A stretch of 34,470 bases of DNA from an archaeon GW2011_AR18 (lineage in GTDB: Archaea > Nanobdellota > Nanobdellia > SCGC-AAA011-G17 > GW2011-AR18). A model generated the notes under the pieces. It made no database searches. It worked only from the letters and a program-made list of their open reading frames with translations, and was not told the DNA's origin. The DNA lies in assembly GCA_000806155.1 (NCBI GenBank), contig JWKX01000010.1, forward strand, positions 1 to 34,470. Reading direction: 5' to 3'. Shown one piece after another: positions 32,301 to 34,470 of the stretch (the first letter of the stretch is position 1; the number at the start of each line of letters is the position of its first letter). Position numbers and translations under genes: made by a program.

Positions 32301-33040
32301 AATTCCAGATTTATAATAGGACTTTGACTTCTGCTCAGGTTGCCGCTATTTATAATAATGGTAAGGGTAATTATAGTGTTATTGTTAAGGAAGAGATATT
32401 ATTAGGCCAGACATGGAATGTCTCTGCTGTCCCTATTGATTATCTTGGCTTGAATGGTTCTAGATCTGTATCTTCATCTGTTACTATTTCTAACCCATCT
32501 GCTATAGCCTGTACTTGGAGTAATGCTGCTTTGAATGTTAGTTTTGGTAATGGTCTTTCTCAGTCTTTATCTCAGGGTGTTGTATATAATGCTTCTAAGA
32601 ATTTTGAGGGTTATATAGGTTCTTCATCTCAGAATGCTGGTATTAATTGGTCTTTGTATAATGTTACTGCTGATAATACAAATACTGCTGATGTAAATAT
32701 CTCAATAATGGGAAGTCATCTTCTTTCTGGTATTAATACTCTTGGTATTGGTAATATTACTTGGATGTCTAACGAATCTAATGGTAATGGTACTGATGCT
32801 TCTGGTGTTATCAGGAACTTTACTTATCTTGGTTCTAGTGCTGCTGGTCAGAATTTTGAGGGTTTTAATCTCACTCTGATTAATGATGGTGATACTAAAC
32901 TTGCTTTGAGGAACAGGAACTTTTCTAACAATCTTGCACCTGATTCTACATCATGGTTTAGGTTCTGGCTTCATGTCCCAAGGAATACTGTGGGAGCAAA
33001 GTATATTGGTAATTATACTATGGAGTGTTCACAAGCTTAA
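29360..33040 (+). CDS. large surface protein with two LamG-like domains
   Basis: This 1226-residue protein starts at TTG 29360 with an AGGGCGTG site upstream. A charged N-terminal helix lies in the cytosol, a single transmembrane helix spans about 62-80, and the remainder is extracytoplasmic. Two LamG/concanavalin-like units (about 322-560 and 775-1010) share F-D-F-S-G-N-N-L, T-I-G-G-C-Y, N-I-S-D-P/N-V-S-D-P, I-D-E-F-Q-I-Y-N-R-T-L and A-I-Y-N-N-G. Each is preceded by an Ig-like stretch (V-N-N-V-S-Y-N-W-Y) and followed by W-N-V-S-A-V-P-I-D. There are dozens of N-x-S/T sequons. LamG domains bind glycans or cell surfaces, so a host-contact adhesin is plausible but unproven. Confidence 0.8.
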   Translation: MKISKFDKIKKLNEEINILKSHKDNIIDSNDKYLLNKYTALIHKKNIELNNITESKISNKNLGIISVFVIILFVFSLLFFNNAKTGLIVGNVSSNKTIVYIPSEAIGGNITLQFNVGDFIGVDNSIFINVTLTNTTGSTTNILNHSSMSILQFFNNASEWYCQNKSSEELIWNDVDNVRAWEGTISLGNGYNGSAGCSNIYQVNLSTFFPPFLYAPKFVSGQSFNITVNSTYFNSPSSRDTIIYKSSLLFLNRPPNMTNISILPTLPLIDDNLTANITGLGDPDENSFSGVNNVSYNWYRNNLPITVLNLPFTNNKYSIDERTSFDFSGNNLNAKIDGGNGTTYTSDNCTIGGCYRLSSYSWINISDPRNLTLGMDNFTIAFWWDPDGRNLTVLDEYYMIYKRVQNQDPSYQGIWVAVGLSSQVGANELEFQISIWNSYKNDGITFNISIPGTNNPGKKFIAITNRLTQSVNGHTVTLFINGSSESLSDLFPMEGIINNTNKDIVSYIGSGGAGSGIDDESGPYPLSINGTIDEFQIYNRTLSINQLNAIYNNGIGNYSLIVKDELKANEVWNVSAVPIDNDGLNGSRIMSNSVIPILRPVLVNPRSSKVIINPKFSMTFNFTTLEYLYLKNATIYGNWSTLVFKANNSNLSAINSNSINSINVSGIGNGTWSWNVEVCNSDHNCILNNSNFSFTANNAPNISSVSILPSSPSPTNDLIANITGLTDYDGDELVAVNNVSYNWYVNHSSITLLNLPFNDVIYGSEDNFNNMTNRTIFDFSGNNLEVNLKGIAGSLGPGNNGRFPEFFTKRCTIGGCYNFSGGSSTSSVHNFINVSDPDNITISMGKHYSILFWFNKNNKVEGTRTVYQRGTTLTPLRMTIGKTSLSTTVPYIINVLHTNNTLTQKTANYSFKGSIGNSIFIAVLYDGETGNTTLIINGTLALEAEEADKLYGAIRNESSVSSFLIGSGGTANTAIFGSIDEFQIYNRTLTSAQVAAIYNNGKGNYSVIVKEEILLGQTWNVSAVPIDYLGLNGSRSVSSSVTISNPSAIACTWSNAALNVSFGNGLSQSLSQGVVYNASKNFEGYIGSSSQNAGINWSLYNVTADNTNTADVNISIMGSHLLSGINTLGIGNITWMSNESNGNGTDASGVIRNFTYLGSSAAGQNFEGFNLTLINDGDTKLALRNRNFSNNLAPDSTSWFRFWLHVPRNTVGAKYIGNYTMECSQA

Positions 33041-33066
33041 TAAACTGAATTATCTTTTTATATTTT

Positions 33067-33318
33067 ATGAATAATAATCAAAAATTATTTTTATTATTTT
33101 CTATACTGCAACTTTCTATTATATTATTTATTGATCCGCAATACTACACTGCTAATGTTATTGGAAGTGCTGATGTGCAGGTTACAAGTGTATTAGCTGA
33201 GGATAATAATAGTCGCCCAATTGCTCTTTATGTCTCTATCATCTTCTTGATTTTATTATTAGTCTCTGTTGTTGTAAGGATTTATTTTTTAGTTAGAAAG
33301 TTAAGAAAGAGACATTAA
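33067..33318 (+). CDS. 83-residue exported protein with C-terminal helix and basic tail
   Basis: A hydrophobic N-terminal segment (about 6-22) acts as signal or anchor. An extracytoplasmic part of about 30 residues (A-N-V-I-G-S-A-D-V-Q-V-T) is followed by a helix at about 52-73 and a strongly basic end (V-R-K-L-R-K-R-H). The layout resembles small sorted or anchored surface proteins, but no sorting signature is seen. It follows the LamG gene closely (26 bases) with a possible TATA in between. Confidence 0.55.
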   Translation: MNNNQKLFLLFSILQLSIILFIDPQYYTANVIGSADVQVTSVLAEDNNSRPIALYVSIIFLILLLVSVVVRIYFLVRKLRKRH

Positions 33319-33354
33319 AAATTTTTAAAAAATTAAAATAAAAAAAGAAAAATT

Positions 33355-33371
33355 CCTCAAATTTATTGAGG
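33355..33371 (-). terminator. intrinsic-terminator-like hairpin of the PEGA gene
   Basis: On the minus strand a perfect 6-bp stem (CCTCAA/TTGAGG, loop TAAAT) is followed by a T-rich run. The expected frame-corrected stop TAA (33365-33363) falls in the loop, showing where the gene should end. Confidence 0.55.
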
Positions 33372-33421
33372 TGTTAATGTAGCACTTAATGTTGTTGTCT
33401 GACCGCTATTTACAGTGACCA
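33363..33421 (-). pseudogene. out-of-frame 3' end of the PEGA-domain gene
   Basis: In the other minus frame the sequence T-L-V-T-V-N-S-G-Q-T-T-T-L-S-A-T-L-T-P-Q runs to TAA 33365-33363. This is a typical last strand pair of a PEGA domain, so it belongs to the gene read at 33406-34242. The frame change lies at about 33420-33425. Confidence 0.6.
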
Positions 33422-34242
33422 AAGTGTGCTCCTGTTGGAGATGATGTAACACTTAAGGATCCTGTTTGTACTAATGCTACATTTGCTGTTGTGTAATTAT
33501 ATACAATCTGCCAGTTAGCATTCATTCCATTAGGGCTTGCAATATCTATTGTGCTTACACTTGTAACAAATCCTGTTCTTGACACTGTCAATGTATATGT
33601 TCCAAGATCAACTAAATTATTTCCGCCAGTTCCTCCAGCATTTGTTGTTCCTTGATATGTTGCATGTCCTGGTTTTGTCAATTTCCATGTAGTTGAGCCT
33701 GGACTTGTTGTCAGCCAGAAAGCACCTGTGCTATCTACTCTCTTCATTACAGCATTGTATGCTTTTGTAGCTCCAGCACTTAATGGATGGTAACTTGTGT
33801 TTGTAAAGTATCCATATTTCTGGAATATCAATGTCCAAACGTATAAATTATTGTCTGGAACATACCAGTTGATCAATTTTGAAGTTGTTCCTACACATGC
33901 TCCAGTATCTCTTACACATACTATCGCTTCACTTGGATCTGATGTTGTATCAAATGTTACATAAGGTACATTGAATACTGTTGTTACTCCGTCAGTAACA
34001 TTTACATTTCCCCACCATGATGACCCAGGACTAGCTAAATTTCCTATATTAAGATAATGTGATCCAGCAGATAAATCATTCACTGTTAAAGGTGTATTTC
34101 CTTTGTATACACTTTCAACATATACTGATGACTCATCTGGTGCATTAACCTCTAATGAACCATTTGCGAATGCATTTCCTACCATAACTAAAAACAAACT
34201 TAAAATTACTAAAGAAATTGTTATTTTTTTTCTTTTATCCAA
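33406..34242 (-). CDS. PEGA-domain secreted protein, frame-disrupted C-terminus
   Basis: This 278-residue protein starts at TTG 34242 with GGAGGGAGAT upstream. An N-terminal signal helix (about 8-26) ends before A-N-G-S. The first PEGA domain reads G-S-L-E-V-N-A-P-D-E-S-S-V-Y-V with K-G-N-T-P-L-T-V. A middle part has C-V-R-D-T-G-A-C and W-Y-V-P-D-N-N. Further PEGA-like strands follow, and finally G-S-L-S-V-T-S-S-P-T-G-A. There it runs out of frame (H-F-G-H-C-K). PEGA domains are β-rich surface modules. Either a base is inserted or deleted, or a PEGA domain core of about 40 residues has been lost. Confidence 0.75.
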   Translation of the reverse strand: MDKRKKITISLVILSLFLVMVGNAFANGSLEVNAPDESSVYVESVYKGNTPLTVNDLSAGSHYLNIGNLASPGSSWWGNVNVTDGVTTVFNVPYVTFDTTSDPSEAIVCVRDTGACVGTTSKLINWYVPDNNLYVWTLIFQKYGYFTNTSYHPLSAGATKAYNAVMKRVDSTGAFWLTTSPGSTTWKLTKPGHATYQGTTNAGGTGGNNLVDLGTYTLTVSRTGFVTSVSTIDIASPNGMNANWQIVYNYTTANVALVQTGSLSVTSSPTGAHFGHCK

Positions 34243-34370
34243 TTTTATCTCCCTCCGATTTTTTATAACTTTTTATTTATCGCTATTTATATATATTTAA
34301 ACTTATTACAAAAGAAAAATATATTTCATAATATACACTTTTAACAATATTTACTTATTCTCTTTATTTA

Positions 34371-34470
34371 GGGGCTTAGTTGAAAGTCTCTTGATTTATT
34401 AGTGATATATTGTGGGCTATTGCTCTACAATATATCTCTGCTCTTTGGCTTACAAGAGACTTGGACAGAA
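34371..34470 (+). ncRNA. long nested inverted repeat, possible structured RNA, cut by window edge
   Basis: AAGTCTCTTG (34384-34393) pairs with CAAGAGACTT (34453-34462) over 10 bp. Inside, GATATATTGT (34404-34413) pairs with ACAATATATC (34427-34436) over 10 bp and continues through GGGC-TATT-GCTC, giving about 14 bp. A weak TATA-like element lies near 34337-34346. No coding frame with a start was found on the plus strand. A minus-strand frame of about 30 codons, open at the window edge and closing with TAA near 34377, is the main alternative. Confidence 0.4.

Noticed and set aside
34384-34467. H/ACA guide RNA (hairpin followed by ACA)
   Set aside because: The distance from the upper stem to the ACA is about 28 bases rather than 14-16, and the lower stem is too long.
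34380-34470. RNase P RNA at the right edge (GAAAGTC and GGACAGAA resemble conserved P4-region sequences)
   Set aside because: No P1-P3 stems precede the first motif, which lies in AT-rich unpaired sequence, and only about 75 bases separate the motifs, too short for an ordinary archaeal type A RNA. A minimal form cannot be excluded without the sequence to the right.

Overview
The window looks like chromosome of a small-genome, AT-rich archaeon, most likely a DPANN lineage of the Woesearchaeota/Pacearchaeota type. The evidence is archaeal RadA and an RPA-like OB-fold protein, a TraB-family protein, a PRC-barrel protein, an archaeal type IV pilus/archaellum-type ATPase and TadC-like membrane protein, many very short KKG/KKA prepilin-like signal peptides, and TATA-box promoters lying 20-40 nt upstream of start codons (often leaderless), mixed with GGAGGTG- or AGGTGAT-type Shine-Dalgarno sites. 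No tRNA, rRNA or CRISPR array was seen.

Layout. 1-2762 is a minus-strand block of small membrane proteins: a partial gene under what looks like a two-site operator, a degenerate site-2-protease-like protein, and two four-helix membrane proteins in near-identical leader/trailer cassettes, followed by a TraB protein. 2830-5261 holds a PRC-barrel protein (candidate CdpB-like cell-division factor), three tandem paralogous membrane proteins in one operon, and two tiny membrane ORFs, the second with no ATG. 5265-6850 has two minus-strand ArlC/D/E-like coiled-coil proteins and a divergent coiled-coil protein. 6889-14808 is the motor section: a secretion ATPase carrying two inteins, a secreted Cys-containing protein, and a T2SF/TadC-like membrane protein in three reading-frame pieces. 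14843-21112 is a run of eleven prepilin-like genes, five of them coupled by ATGA overlaps or 1-nt gaps. I read 3193-21112 as one surface-appendage or secretion machine, although no ArlH, ArlF/G or prepilin peptidase is visible here.

21174-25787 carries housekeeping and envelope genes: RPA, a HEXXH metallopeptidase, two small membrane proteins, a YdjM-like hydrolase, then PAP2 phosphatase, CDP-alcohol phosphatidyltransferase and glycosyltransferase 2, which look like a polar-lipid or glycolipid set. 25789-26454 (minus) is a TPR-like protein. 26455-26767 is a structured, relatively GC-rich promoter/leader for a small possible DNA-binding protein and RadA, which carries a third intein in its P-loop. 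29360-34242 encodes surface proteins: a 1226-residue double-LamG protein, a small two-helix protein, and a PEGA-domain protein whose 3' end is frame-disrupted just before an intrinsic-terminator-like hairpin. The window ends in a long nested inverted repeat that may be an RNA gene.

Two themes stand out. First, three inteins with LAGLIDADG domains sit at nucleotide-binding motifs of two ATPases. Second, three genes (ATPase/intein 2, T2SF, PEGA) show apparent internal sequence loss or frame breaks. These may be real decay, but clustered assembly or indel error is a serious alternative and should be settled first.
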